From the NCBI GenBank assembly GCA_023407575.1, contig JAEYLX010000026.1, positions 248,001-312,000 on the forward strand: a stretch of DNA of 64,000 nucleotides, written 5' to 3'. The notes under the pieces are model-generated. The model was not told where the DNA came from and ran no database searches. It saw nothing but the letters and a program-made list of their open reading frames with translations. Shown here one piece after another: positions 1 to 9,500 of the stretch. How positions within the stretch are numbered: position 1 is the first letter of the stretch; each line of letters opens with the position of its first letter. The DNA is from Bacillota bacterium (GTDB lineage Bacteria > Bacillota > Clostridia > Lachnospirales > Lachnospiraceae). The position numbers and the translations under genes are program-made.

Positions 1-2
1 TA

Positions 3-449
3 GGGAATGCTTTAAATGTAGAGAAAGTTGCTTTGATTGGATTGTATCATGATGCAACCGAAATAATTACCGGTGATATGCCAACCCCAATTAAATATTA
101 TAATGCAGATATTCAAGATGCCTTTAAGGCAATAGAAGAGGCTGCAGCAGAACGATTATTAAAGATGTTGCCCATGGACATTAGAAAGAGTTACGAATCC
201 ATCTTTTTAATACAGGAAGAGGAGCAATATTTATGGAAGCTGGTAAAAGCAGCGGACAAACTATCGGCATTAATAAAATGTATTGAAGAGCGTAAGGCAG
301 GGAATACCGAATTCCTTAGTGCGGAGAAGTCGATTTCCGAAATATTAGTGAGTATGAGTCTGAGAGAAGTAGATATCTTTATGGAAGAATTTCTTCCTGC
401 ATATCATATGACACTAGATGAACTGAACTCAAAAACAACGATAGAATAA
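3..449 (+). CDS. 5'-truncated YfbR-like HD-domain 5'-deoxynucleotidase
   Basis: The frame is open to the left edge, so the start and the first metal-binding histidine lie outside; 148 residues are visible. The stretch YHDATEIITGDMPTPIKY is the hallmark of YfbR-type HD phosphohydrolases, which remove the phosphate from deoxynucleoside 5'-monophosphates in the cytosol with a divalent metal. The HD pair is in YHDATE, and the TGDMPTP loop separates YfbR-like enzymes from other HD proteins. The C-terminal part (EEQYLWKLVKAADKLSALIKCIEE) keeps the late helix with the conserved KAADKL metal ligand region. It sits 11 nt upstream of an AlkZ-related gene and is probably co-transcribed with it. A TTG at position 33 is internal and not a likely start. 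Substrate preference is known for the family only. Confidence 0.8.
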   Translation, partial: GNALNVEKVALIGLYHDATEIITGDMPTPIKYYNADIQDAFKAIEEAAAERLLKMLPMDIRKSYESIFLIQEEEQYLWKLVKAADKLSALIKCIEERKAGNTEFLSAEKSISEILVSMSLREVDIFMEEFLPAYHMTLDELNSKTTIE

Positions 450-460
450 GGGGGAAAGTC

Positions 461-1183
461 ATGGTCACGATTGATGGTAAATGGGTCATGGAAGGATTAG
501 AAAAAGATGACCCGAACCGAATAAAAACAAGCGTGGAATTAACACAGTTAATTAATAAAATAGGCTTTCTCCCCCTGTTTAAAAATAGTGTGAAAGGCTT
601 TTCAGTAGAGGAAATAACTGCAACTAATAGTTGGTGGTCTGGCGATGCTGTGGAAGATCCCTGGGCTTGGCGTGAGGTAATAGCTTCAGAAGGAAGCATT
701 GCATATGGTAAATTATATGGAAGTAGAGCAGGATTTGTATCAAAGGAGTGGTATCCATATCTAGCCTCTTATCGCAGAGATGGATATGATTTTGATAGCC
801 GTTATGAAGATGGCTTGGCGAGTCATAGAGCGAAGAAGATTATGGATGTTTTAGAGCTCCGAGATGAGATGTTGTCAAACGAATTAAAGGTTCAAGCTGG
901 TTTTGGAAAATCAGGAGAGAAAGGATTTGAAGGAGTAATAAGTACTCTTCAAATGCAAACCTACATTACCGTAAGTGACTTTCGAAGAAGAAGAGATAAA
1001 AAGGATGAGGAATATGGCTGGCCAGTGGCACTGTATACCTTGAGTGAAAACTTATTTGGTGGAGATTATATCCGTTCGGTTTACCATCTAAAAGCAGAGG
1101 AAGCCAAGGTACACATAACCAACCAGATATTAAAATACCTTCCAAATGCCGATAAGGCCCTGATTGAACAGGTAATAAAGTAA
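461..1183 (+). CDS. AlkZ-related protein
   Basis: This 240-residue cytosolic protein resembles the short AlkZ-related proteins common in Lachnospiraceae: an N-terminal segment with FLPLFKN and FSVEE, a WW.GD motif, a DPWAWREVIA block, and KEWYPYLASYRRDGYDFDSR. AlkZ/YcaQ proteins are winged-helix DNA glycosylases acting on alkylated bases or crosslinks. This short relative keeps the DPW.WR and aromatic-rich core, but I cannot point to a catalytic residue, so glycosylase activity is not shown. The start ATG follows GGGGGAAAG at good spacing. It is 11 nt behind the HD gene and is followed by a weak hairpin at 1207-1258. A longer AlkZ-like gene is at 13658. Confidence 0.6.
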   Translation: MVTIDGKWVMEGLEKDDPNRIKTSVELTQLINKIGFLPLFKNSVKGFSVEEITATNSWWSGDAVEDPWAWREVIASEGSIAYGKLYGSRAGFVSKEWYPYLASYRRDGYDFDSRYEDGLASHRAKKIMDVLELRDEMLSNELKVQAGFGKSGEKGFEGVISTLQMQTYITVSDFRRRRDKKDEEYGWPVALYTLSENLFGGDYIRSVYHLKAEEAKVHITNQILKYLPNADKALIEQVIK

Positions 1184-1206
1184 TAGTTCGACCCAGCCAG
1201 GATGTG

Positions 1207-1258
1207 ATAGGAGCTTAATAGATATTTTCGATTTGAAAATTATTTGTCGAGCTCCTAT
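1207..1258 (+). terminator. possible weak terminator hairpin
   Basis: ATAGGAGCT at 1207-1215 is complementary to AGCTCCTAT at 1250-1258, enclosing a 34-nt AT-rich loop, followed by TGTTAT rather than a clean T run. It lies just after the AlkZ-related gene, where a terminator is expected. The large loop and poor tail make it weak. Confidence 0.4.
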
Positions 1259-1329
1259 TGTTATACTTAGGCATTAGATCTGAATTGTAACTTAATATAT
1301 CTAGGACTTATGAATTATGCGAGAAACAA

Positions 1330-1358
1330 TTGCTTTACTATATCAAAAAGACTATAAT
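1330..1358 (+). promoter_or_regulatory. sigma-A promoter for the secreted repeat protein
   Basis: TTGCTT at 1330-1335 and TATAAT at 1353-1358 are separated by exactly 17 bp. A transcript starting near 1365 would have a leader of about 50 nt before the ATG at 1417, which is preceded by an AGAAGGGA ribosome binding site. Confidence 0.7.
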
Positions 1359-1416
1359 TAATGATGACTGTAAAATTTAAGGATAGGCTTTACGTTAGAG
1401 AAGGGATTGTGATTGA

Positions 1417-2601
1417 ATGAAAGGTATCGTAAGTCAGTTGAAAGCTAAGGGTACATATCTAAGTTCCAAGGTGCTTTGTCATAAAAAACAATTATTACTA
1501 TTATTCTTGTTAGTTTTCGCGATATTTGGGCTCACAAGACCTGATACAACAAAGGCAGATGCTAACTCCATGGTTGGTGTAAAAGTAAATTATCTAGAGG
1601 AAACAGTAACATTGTCACCTGGTAGCGGGGGAAGTGCAAAGTATTATATGAGCCTGGATAATAAAAAGACCTGGGAAGTAATCGATCCAACAAATGCTGC
1701 GGACAAAACAGCAACCATAGATATATCAGGTTACTTATCGTCAAAAGCAATTGATATTGTTTTTAAAGGAAATAAGGATTTAAATCCTACTACATTGACA
1801 TTACAAGCAGAAGATAGAAATTTGAAGGTTTCCTATGTCGTAATTAATGGAGCTAGCTCAATATCGGTTAACCAAGGCTCACTTCAATATAAAAAAGGAG
1901 CAAATGGAGATTGGAAGTCTTATAGCGGTACTTTACCTTTATCTTCTTACGAGATAAAAGGAACAACGCTGTATTTTAGAAGCGCACCTGCAGAAGGGAA
2001 ACGTGCTGGTAAGGTTATAACAGTGAAGGTTCCTAAAAGACCTACGGCTCCTTCTATAAAGTTAGATGCAAGTAAACTTATTATTACTGGTTTAAAAGTG
2101 AATGAGACACAGTATAGAGTTAATGATAGTGAAGGTTGGACTACCTTTACGTCAACAGATCCAAAGGTAAAAGCAAAGACTCTGCTAAGTTTTTTAAGTA
2201 CAACCAGCACACCAAATACTGTTATACCAGCAGGACGAATAGAATTTCGTACCATCGGTAAGGATAAGAAGATTTCTTCGGCTGTTAAAGTAATAGAAGT
2301 AACCTTACAACCATCACTGCCAGCTGATGTTACGCTAACCGGTTCTACCATTACGATTTTAGATGGGGATACAAAAAGAAGTTATGAGTATACCAAAATA
2401 GCACAAGGAGCTACCTTGAATATAGAAACAGCAAAATGGACTACCATGACCTCTAAAGCTCCCATAGTAATAAAAAATGCAACTGTAGGAGAGAAGGTTT
2501 ATGTTCGAGTAAAGAGTTTTACAGACTCATCCTCCAAGCAATTGGTATTACCATCTACCTATAAGGAATTAACAATTACTTCTTTAAGTAGTAGTAAATA
2601 A
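1417..2601 (+). CDS. secreted or wall-associated protein of unknown function
   Basis: This 394-residue protein starts with a basic stretch and a strongly hydrophobic segment (residues about 27-40) followed by TKADA, a plausible signal peptidase site, so it should be exported. The mature part is rich in Ser, Thr, Lys and Val and looks all-beta. A short module recurs with variation: an expression such as QYKKGANGDWKSY, QYRVNDSEGWTTF, YYMSLDNKKTWEV, YEYTKIAQ..KWTTM, each with Tyr, a turn and Trp, at roughly 90-residue spacing. This resembles tandem Ig- or Big-like surface modules, but no named family is recognised. It has its own promoter and is followed by a strong terminator, so it appears monocistronic. 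No LPXTG motif or catalytic residues are visible. Confidence 0.6.
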   Translation: MKGIVSQLKAKGTYLSSKVLCHKKQLLLLFLLVFAIFGLTRPDTTKADANSMVGVKVNYLEETVTLSPGSGGSAKYYMSLDNKKTWEVIDPTNAADKTATIDISGYLSSKAIDIVFKGNKDLNPTTLTLQAEDRNLKVSYVVINGASSISVNQGSLQYKKGANGDWKSYSGTLPLSSYEIKGTTLYFRSAPAEGKRAGKVITVKVPKRPTAPSIKLDASKLIITGLKVNETQYRVNDSEGWTTFTSTDPKVKAKTLLSFLSTTSTPNTVIPAGRIEFRTIGKDKKISSAVKVIEVTLQPSLPADVTLTGSTITILDGDTKRSYEYTKIAQGATLNIETAKWTTMTSKAPIVIKNATVGEKVYVRVKSFTDSSSKQLVLPSTYKELTITSLSSSK

Positions 2602-2656
2602 GAATAAATATGTAAAAATAAGATATATTAATGTATTTTATATTAATATGTTAATT

Positions 2657-2701
2657 AAAAAGCAAGTAAGAATGAGTTGAGTTCATTTTTGCTTGCTTTT
2701 T
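2657..2701. terminator. bidirectional terminator
   Basis: AAAAAGCAAG near 2657 pairs with CTTGCTTTTT near 2692-2701, with an inner AATGA/TCATT pairing. The A-rich left side and T-rich right side let it end both the plus-strand surface protein gene and the minus-strand ABC permease operon. Confidence 0.8.
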
Positions 2702-2732
2702 GTATAACTATGGTTTAATTAACAAGGGGAAA

Positions 2733-3548
2733 TTATCTGTTTTTTTCGCTTCGTGCAAAGAAAAAGGTACCAATCACAAGAAATACAAAAGTGAGTATAG
2801 AGATAACAATGAGACTAAGGAGCGGATTAAACAATACTACACTTTTGTATTCTGGAGTGCCGGAATAAACAACAGAACGGACTAAGTCAAGGCAGTAAGT
2901 CATAGGCATAAGTCGTGATAATACATATAAAATACCGGTAGAATGATTAATAGGGATAATTGCACCGGATAAAAACATCTGTGGCATGGTAACAAGCATA
3001 ATAGCCATGTTTGCTAATTTATTGCTCTTAATGAGGCCAATTACAAGCATTGCGATAGAACCAGCAGAAAGGCTCATCAACGGTGCTAGCATAAGGATAA
3101 GGAAATACTGAGCTAGAGTAAGTGTAATGCCCATAAAGGCTCCTACAATAATAGTACCCATCATACCAACGATTGCTGCAAAAGAGGAACCTAGAATTTT
3201 ACCAATCACAATGGAATAGCGTGATATAGGTGAAATCATCATTTCTTGGGTAAAGTCTGTTACATGGTCTTCCACAAGAGAAGAAACACCGGAAGCAGTG
3301 GTCATAAATAGCATATTAACAAGCATTCCCACTAGCATATATTGATTATAATCAAAACCAAGACCACCAGCCATGTTCTGTGAGAGGCTGCCACCCAGCA
3401 TGCCCATCATGACTAAAGGCATGAGAAGATTAATTGCAATCATACCTGGGGACTTAAAAAATAGAGTAATATCGCGAGCCATTATTGTGAGTACTACGTT
3501 TAATTCTTTCTGTATTTTAGAAAAGGGTTTTAGGGTTAGATCATTCAT
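2733..3548 (-). CDS. ABC-2 type transporter permease
   Basis: A 271-residue polytopic membrane protein of the ABC-2 permease family: an N-terminal cytosolic segment, then about six hydrophobic segments, including NLLMPLVMMGMLGG near the N-terminus and a C-terminal helix before ARSEKNR. The conserved FLSGAIIPI and LSRLMPMTYCLDLVR segments are typical of drug or lipid exporters of the DrrB type. It overlaps the upstream ATPase gene by 4 nt (ATGA overlap) and has a GGAGG site, so the two are translationally coupled. With the adjacent ATPase and the two-component system it forms a sensor-regulator-exporter locus, likely for an antimicrobial or envelope stress substrate; the substrate is unknown. 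Confidence 0.85.
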   Translation of the reverse strand: MNDLTLKPFSKIQKELNVVLTIMARDITLFFKSPGMIAINLLMPLVMMGMLGGSLSQNMAGGLGFDYNQYMLVGMLVNMLFMTTASGVSSLVEDHVTDFTQEMMISPISRYSIVIGKILGSSFAAIVGMMGTIIVGAFMGITLTLAQYFLILMLAPLMSLSAGSIAMLVIGLIKSNKLANMAIMLVTMPQMFLSGAIIPINHSTGILYVLSRLMPMTYCLDLVRSVVYSGTPEYKSVVLFNPLLSLIVISILTFVFLVIGTFFFARSEKNR

Positions 3549-4492
3549 GCAATTTGTCCTCCAGTGTTTAATAAATATTCTATATATGCATCCTCTAATT
3601 TAGGTTCCTTCATTTTGAGGACAGTAAGCTTGGTATTTAGTCCAGCAATGATTTCTTGAGCGGTAGTACCCTGATAGGGAACAATAATATTTTGACTGAT
3701 CTGATGATACATACCCATATTCGTTAGTTCGGTAATAAGTTCGTCGCGATTATCGGAATCTAGAATTAGTTCCGACCGAAGTAAATTCTGCTTCATTACT
3801 TCGGGGGTACCAGTAAAAGCAATGTTTCCTTGATTAATAATACATACACGGTCCACATGTTCGGCTTCGTCAATATAGTGAGTAGTTAAAAATACAGTTG
3901 TTCCATACTTTCTTCTTACGGAGTTAATATAATCCCATAAGCCACGGCGGCTCACGGCATCTAAACCTTGCGTAGGTTCATCAAGAAATAGAATATTTGG
4001 TGTATGAATAAGACTTCGTATTATTTCAAACTTTCGCTGCATTCCACCAGAGAGTTTTTTGATGGGTTTAAATAATGATTCACCAATTCCTACAATTTCT
4101 GCCAGCTCCATAACTCGTTCGCGATACTCCTTTGGCATCATCTTAAAAGTAGGGCGATAGGTGAACATTCCATATAAACAGGCATGGAAACGTAAGTTTT
4201 CTTCTGCTGATAATTGGGGATCAAGACTTGGTTGTTGAAATATAATACCAACTTTTTCCCTAACCTTTTTAGCATCCTTATCAACATCATACCCAGCAAT
4301 TGTTACCTTACCGGAGGTTTTCGACAATGTCGTAGTTAATATGGATATGGTGGTAGTTTTACCAGCACCATTTGGACCTAGAAAAGCAAAAAATTCACCA
4401 TTTCTTACATCAAAGTCAATACCCTTAACGGATGGGGTTTTTGCTTTATCATATTGTTTCATTAAATTATCTACATGTATCATAGTTTCCAT
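3545..4492 (-). CDS. ABC transporter ATP-binding protein, DrrA type
   Basis: 315 residues with Walker A GPNGAGKTT (about residue 39), Q-loop FQQPSLDPQLSAEENL, signature LSGGMQRKF, Walker B ILFLDEPTQGLD and switch histidine in TTHYIDEAEHVD. The C-terminal about 80 residues form the accessory domain seen in DrrA/CcmA-like exporters. It energises the permease encoded immediately downstream. The start follows GAGGAGG. A long hairpin and four 11-bp-spaced direct repeats lie between this gene and the histidine kinase, suggesting its own regulated promoter in addition to any read-through from the two-component genes. Confidence 0.9.
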   Translation of the reverse strand: METMIHVDNLMKQYDKAKTPSVKGIDFDVRNGEFFAFLGPNGAGKTTTISILTTTLSKTSGKVTIAGYDVDKDAKKVREKVGIIFQQPSLDPQLSAEENLRFHACLYGMFTYRPTFKMMPKEYRERVMELAEIVGIGESLFKPIKKLSGGMQRKFEIIRSLIHTPNILFLDEPTQGLDAVSRRGLWDYINSVRRKYGTTVFLTTHYIDEAEHVDRVCIINQGNIAFTGTPEVMKQNLLRSELILDSDNRDELITELTNMGMYHQISQNIIVPYQGTTAQEIIAGLNTKLTVLKMKEPKLEDAYIEYLLNTGGQIA

Positions 4493-4513
4493 GGATGATT
4501 CCTCCTCAATAAA

Positions 4514-4570
4514 TTAACCTCTATTTGATTTACCTGCATATCTTACTGCGGTAAATTAAACAGAGGTTAA
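4514..4570 (-). other. stable hairpin in the leader of the ABC exporter genes
   Basis: TTAACCTCT (4514-4522) pairs with AGAGGTTAA (4562-4570), and TTTGATTTACC (4524-4534) pairs with GGTAAATTAAA (4550-4560) with one wobble. This gives a stem of about 20 bp, 22 nt upstream of the exporter ATPase start codon. There is no T run on either side, so it is not a standard terminator; it could stabilise or expose the ribosome binding site. Confidence 0.55.
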
Positions 4571-4594
4571 ATGGAAGTTAAACGGAATGTAAAC
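4555..4594 (-). promoter_or_regulatory. OmpR-type response-regulator binding array, exporter promoter
   Basis: Four heptamers repeat at exactly 11 bp on the plus strand: ATTAAAC (4555), GTTAAAT (4566), GTTAAAC (4577) and TGTAAAC (4588). Direct heptamers at one helical turn are the usual target of OmpR/PhoB-family regulators. A similar array precedes the response regulator gene (6443-6482). Binding by the neighbouring regulator is inferred. Confidence 0.6.
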
Positions 4595-4602
4595 GAAACA
4601 AT

Positions 4603-5658
4603 TTATTTTGTAAAGGATATTTTGAAGGTGGAACCATTACCCGGGATGCTATCGACGTGGATACTTCCCTGATGAAGCTCAACAATTTTCTTGACTAAAG
4701 ATAAACCAAGGCCATTGCCGCCCAAAGCACGGTCTCGAGACTTATCAACCTTATAGAAGCGTTCAAAGATATGGAGTTTATCTTCCTCGGAAAGACCAAT
4801 CCCGCTATCCATAAACGAACAGTTAATGGTATGCTCATCCTCAGATAACGAAATCTGAATAGATCCGTTATCAGGTGTAAATTTAATTGCATTCTGAAGT
4901 AAATTAATCCAGACCTGGGTCAGCAGGTTCTCATCACCGTAAAGCTTTACCGGTATGAAATCTAAGGATATTTCAATGTTTTTTGCGGACCAGTGCGGCT
5001 CTAGAGTCAAGACAGTATTCTGTATCTGCTTATCTAAGCGAAATTCTGAAAGAGAAAGAGGTGTCACAGCAGCATCCAGAGAGGAAAGCTTTAGCAAAGT
5101 ATCACTAAGTTTGGAAAGTCTCTTACTCTCGGTTTCAATAATATCAAGATAGTGCTTTTTATCTTCTGATGTAATCGTTTCACTTCGAAGTAATGCAGCG
5201 AAACCAGAGATAGAAGTAAGAGGAGACTGAATTTCATGTGATACGTTGGCGATAAAGTCTTGTCGTAGGTTTTCCATTGTTCCTAGCTCACGGGCCATCT
5301 TGTTAACACTCTCTGCAAGAGTTGACAATGGATCATGGCTGTCAACTTTCATAACAACAGTGAAATCACCTTCTGCAATACGCTTCATTGCTTCCAGAGT
5401 CTCTTCGAGCATCTGTTGCCATCCGTTGCGATGGTTTTTACCATGGATGTCAATGATGATTTTAACTGCCGCGGCAAATAGGTATAGGCCAAGAATTCCG
5501 GAAAAAACATAAGTTAACCCGTGTGGTGGCTCTCCTGTATATTGATAAAGTAAGTTTAGTAGTAAAAATGAAAGCCAGAAAAACACACCAAACATCACCG
5601 TAGCAACAAGAATACCACCAGCTTGTTGAAGCTTATTTAATGGTTTACGTTCATTCAT
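4603..5658 (-). CDS. sensor histidine kinase
   Basis: About 351 residues from the ATG at 5658, which has a GGAGG site 6 nt upstream; this start overlaps the response regulator stop by 8 nt, so I prefer it to the longer reading from 5682. Two transmembrane helices (about residues 14-37 and 48-70) with only a short extracellular loop point to an intramembrane-sensing kinase, then a HAMP-like linker. The H-box is NVSHEIQSPLTSISG with His about 141, the N-box NLLQNAIKF, G1 DSGIGLS and G2 GGNGLGLSL. It should phosphorylate the regulator encoded upstream. The absence of a real sensor domain matches kinases that monitor antibiotics or an associated transporter. Confidence 0.9.
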   Translation of the reverse strand: MNERKPLNKLQQAGGILVATVMFGVFFWLSFLLLNLLYQYTGEPPHGLTYVFSGILGLYLFAAAVKIIIDIHGKNHRNGWQQMLEETLEAMKRIAEGDFTVVMKVDSHDPLSTLAESVNKMARELGTMENLRQDFIANVSHEIQSPLTSISGFAALLRSETITSEDKKHYLDIIETESKRLSKLSDTLLKLSSLDAAVTPLSLSEFRLDKQIQNTVLTLEPHWSAKNIEISLDFIPVKLYGDENLLTQVWINLLQNAIKFTPDNGSIQISLSEDEHTINCSFMDSGIGLSEEDKLHIFERFYKVDKSRDRALGGNGLGLSLVKKIVELHQGSIHVDSIPGNGSTFKISFTK

Positions 5659-6331
5659 GATAGTCCTCCAATCGATATCCAAGACCTCTTAAGGTGGTAA
5701 TTTTAAACCTGTATTGTTCTACTGGAAAACGTTCCCTCAGACGGTTGATATGAACATCAAGGGTACGTTCATTACCTTCAAAGTCATATCCCCAGATATC
5801 TTCAATGAGTTGATCTCTCCCAAAGGTTTTCCCGGGAGCACTTGCAAGCTTAAAGAGCAGTTCAAATTCCTTTAAGGGAATATCACTTTTAACGCCGTCG
5901 CAGGTTATGGAATAACTACTTTTATCAATAGTAAGTGTTCCAATTTCAAGTCGTTCTGTAGCTGTTATTTTATAGCGCTTCAAAAGTGCTTTTACTCTCA
6001 TAATCAGCTCTATACCCTCAAAAGGCTTAGTCAAATAATCATCAGCTCCCAGTTCAAACCCTTTTACTTTTTGTGTTAATTCAGCCTTAGCAGTAAGCAT
6101 GATAATTGGCAGCTCCTCATAATAGATACGGGCTTTACGACAGAATTCATAACCATCCATCTCCGGCATCATTAAATCCAGCACACATAATTCGATTTTA
6201 TTATCATCTAACTTTTGCAGTGCATCGCGGCCGTTTTTAGCTTCAAAAACAGTAAATCCTTCATTTTTAAGTAAAGTGCGAATAAGTTCACGAATATAGG
6301 GATCATCATCAACAACTAGAATATTAGCCAT
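5651..6331 (-). CDS. OmpR/PhoB-family response regulator
   Basis: 226 residues. The receiver domain (1-120) has the acidic pocket VVDDD at the N-terminus, phospho-acceptor Asp52 in LDLMMPEMDG and the conserved lysine in MLTAKAE. The C-terminal winged-helix domain (about 130-226) has LKEFELLFKLASAPGKTFGRDQLIEDIWGYDFEGNERTLDVH split across the usual helices, ending RGLGYRLE. It is the first gene of a minus-strand unit with kinase and exporter. Upstream, four 11-bp-spaced repeats at 6443-6482 suggest autoregulation. Confidence 0.93.
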   Translation of the reverse strand: MANILVVDDDPYIRELIRTLLKNEGFTVFEAKNGRDALQKLDDNKIELCVLDLMMPEMDGYEFCRKARIYYEELPIIMLTAKAELTQKVKGFELGADDYLTKPFEGIELIMRVKALLKRYKITATERLEIGTLTIDKSSYSITCDGVKSDIPLKEFELLFKLASAPGKTFGRDQLIEDIWGYDFEGNERTLDVHINRLRERFPVEQYRFKITTLRGLGYRLEDYHE

Positions 6332-6442
6332 AAGGTACTCCTATCAATTTATAAAAGGTTGTATTAAGCCTATCGGTTTAGAAATACTATCGCATATTGA
6401 GCTAACAGAGTTAGCAATCTACAGATAGAATTGATAATTATA

Positions 6443-6482
6443 TGTAAATATTATATTTAATAAATGTAAATAGAATTTAAAC
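6443..6482 (-). promoter_or_regulatory. OmpR-type binding array upstream of the response regulator
   Basis: TGTAAAT (6443), TATTTAA (6454), TGTAAAT (6465) and TTTAAAC (6476) repeat at exactly 11 bp; TGATAAT at 6432 fits the same phase loosely. Same period and similar heptamers as the array at 4555-4594. It sits 112-151 nt upstream of the regulator start codon. Confidence 0.55.
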
Positions 6483-6487
6483 GGATA

Positions 6488-6539
6488 GAAGGGGGTTTTA
6501 GTAAATGACGAAATCTATCACTTTTACTAAACCCCCTTC
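6488..6539. terminator. terminator-like hairpin after the UvrA-like gene
   Basis: GAAGGGGGTTTTAGTAAA (6488-6505) pairs with TTTACTAAACCCCCTTC (6523-6539) with one bulged T. The stem is very strong; a T run is poor on both strands. It lies between the end of the minus-strand UvrA-like gene and the promoter region of the minus-strand response regulator. Confidence 0.6.
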
Positions 6540-6577
6540 AACTATTTATAAATTATAAGAATGCATGTGATACCTGA

Positions 6578-9500
6578 TTAATTCTTTAGATACTTGGCAG
6601 TAATTGATTTCTCGCAGTTTAATATATCTTTTAAAGGACCTTCAAAAATAATTTCGCCACCTTTTTTACCGCCTTCCGGGCCAATATCAATAATCCAATC
6701 AGCTTGCTTTATTACCTCGAGGTTGTGTTCAATTACAATTACAGTATTACCTTTCGCTATCAACTTATCAATAATAGTTAGCAGATTACTTATATCAGAC
6801 ATATGAAGACCAGTGGTAGGTTCATCTAGGATATAGATATTACCTTTATTGGTTAATTCGGAGGCTAATTTAAGTCGCTGACACTCTCCACCGGATAGGG
6901 TATTAAGAGGTTGTCCTAAGGTAATATAACCAAGGCCAACATCCTTAAGGTGTTCGAGATGAAGTTTAATGGATTTCTTTTCAAAGAAATCAAAGGATTC
7001 CTCAACTGTCATATTCATTACTTCAAGGATGTTTTTATCCTTATATTTATACTGTAGTACTTCTTCCTTAAATCTTTTACCACCACAAACTTCGCAATCA
7101 ACTTCCATTAACTCCATGAAAGATAAATTGATTTCCACAGTTCCAGAACCTTTACAATTTGGACATCCCCCCTCGGAATTAGCCGTAAATAGGCTGTCCT
7201 TTACCTGGTTCTCGCTTGCAAAGATTTTACGAATTTCATCCGAAATACCAATGTAGGTGGCAGGGTTAGCACGAGAGTTTGCCGTAATGGAAGCTTGATT
7301 AATCGACACAACCTGATCAAATTCCTGTGCAAAAACCTTATTAACCAGGGTGGATTTACCGGAGCCAGCAACACCAGTCACTAAGGTTAAAATACCTTTT
7401 GGAATCTTAAGCTGAATATTTTTTAGGTTGTGCAGAGAACTTCTGGAGGAGGTATAATACTCCTGGGAGGTTCTGATTGTATCTTTCATTGGTGTATGTC
7501 GATATAAATGTTGTGAGGTTAAGGTATAAGCATTGGCGAGTTCTGATAAGGAACCGTTGAACATAATCTCACCACCGTGTTCTCCGGCATGTGGTCCAAC
7601 ATCAATAATATGGTCCGCAATTTTTATTACATCGGGATCATGTTCCACAACAACTACGGTATTGCCTTTGTCTTTTATCTTTATCAATAAATCATTTAAA
7701 CGGTGTACATCTCTTGGATGCAAACCGATACTGGGTTCATCAAAAATGTAGAGAACATCCGTCAGACTACTGGTAAGATGTTTAATCATTTTTACACGTT
7801 GGGATTCTCCACCGGATAAAGTTGAGGTCTCTCTATCCAGATTGACATAATCTAATCCGATATCAATCAGACTTTGAACTTTATCCACCAGGTCTTTAAG
7901 AATAGGAGAAGCGGCTGGGATTTGGAACGTCTTAATAACTTCAACTAAATCGTCCACTTCCATTTTAGTTAGGTCAGGAATAGAGTAACCTCCAATTTTT
8001 GATTCAAGTACTTTCGGATTATATCTGGTTCCCTTGCAACTTGGACATACGCAGGAAGTTGTGAACTTCTCTGTTTTCTTTAGCGTGGCACTGGATTTTT
8101 CTCTATCCGTTTTAAAGTTTTGTCTTATAAACTTCAAGACAATACCTTCATAAGTTAGATTAAGACCGTCTACGAGGCTGCCCGAACCCTTGGTGTAACC
8201 ATTGAGCAAATACTCCATCTCTTCCTCGGTATAATCTTTCAGTTTCTTGTCAGGATCAAAGGCTCCCGCATACACCTTCCATTGCCAACCCCCGACATTA
8301 TAACCTGGAAGTAAGATGGCACCTTCATTTAATGACTTTTCTTTGTCCAGGGCAAGCTCAAGATTAAGGGTATTGATCTTACCAATACCTTCGCATTCCA
8401 AGCACATTCCGTTGGGATCATTAAAGGAATAGAAGTTAGCATAACCCAGACATGGCACAGCAAACCTTGAAAATAATAATCGAAGTAAGGAATTAATATC
8501 TGATATGGTTCCAAGGGTAGACCTGGAATTTCCGCCCATTCTTTTCTGGTCAATTACAATTGCAGGGGAGATATTGAGGATAGCATCCGCTTGAGGTTGT
8601 CTATACTTAGGAAGATAAAAACGAACAAAGCTGCTGTAGGTTTCATTCAATTGACGACCGGACTCCTGTGCCAGCGTATCAAAGACGATGGAAGATTTAC
8701 CGGAACCGGATACGCCTGTAAACACAGTTATTTTTCGCTTTGGAATTTTGACATTAATATTCTTTAGATTATTTTCTCTGGCACCTCTGATTTCAATATA
8801 GTCTTTATCGGACTGGAATTCTTGCTTCTCATAGGATAAACTGCCGTTGGTCATGCCGGAGACACTATTGTTAATATATTTTGCTGTGTTGGGTTTCGCC
8901 CATTCCAGTGGTTGATAGAGGATACCATTCGCATCCTTAATCTCATAGAAGGTTTCACCCTTGGGGTCATAGTTCAGATCTTTAAAGATTGAGCTGGTAT
9001 TTTCTTTCAGCTTCTTTATTTCCAGTTCAACATCATCCGCTACTAGTCCAATAATGATGCCTGAAGCGAAATCTAGATCGGGATAATTGGTAAAGGTTAT
9101 TGAAGCAGATTTGGAATTGTATAAATCAATATTAACTACACCGTCAGTTCCACTGTAGTCAAAGTTGGAAGTCAAAAACGCAAAAGAGTCAGCAATGCTA
9201 GTTACATTAAGGACTAGATGAATGGCCTCAATAATAACACGGTCCTTGTCCAGATTAATCTTAATAAGTCTGGTATCCGACTCTCTAATCCGATAGGTAA
9301 GGTCCACATATTGAACTTCAAAATACGACCGGCCACAGTTATCCTTACTTAATTTTGAAACTTCCGTTAAACCTTTGATCCTTTCATATTGCATTTCTAA
9401 GTCATTTACAACGAACTCAATTGTAATGCCCTTAGCAATATCCTTCAGACTGGTTTCTTTTAAAAGCTTAGATCCTGGATTTAAAAATGCAATTGGGAAA

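Noticed and set aside
2700..2885. Plus-strand frame of 61 codons antisense to the ABC-2 permease
   Set aside because: It lies over a well-supported permease gene, starts inside the terminator tail and has no ribosome site.
8329..8553. Alternative minus-strand frame within the UvrA-like gene
   Set aside because: Shadow of the intact 1019-residue gene in the same region.
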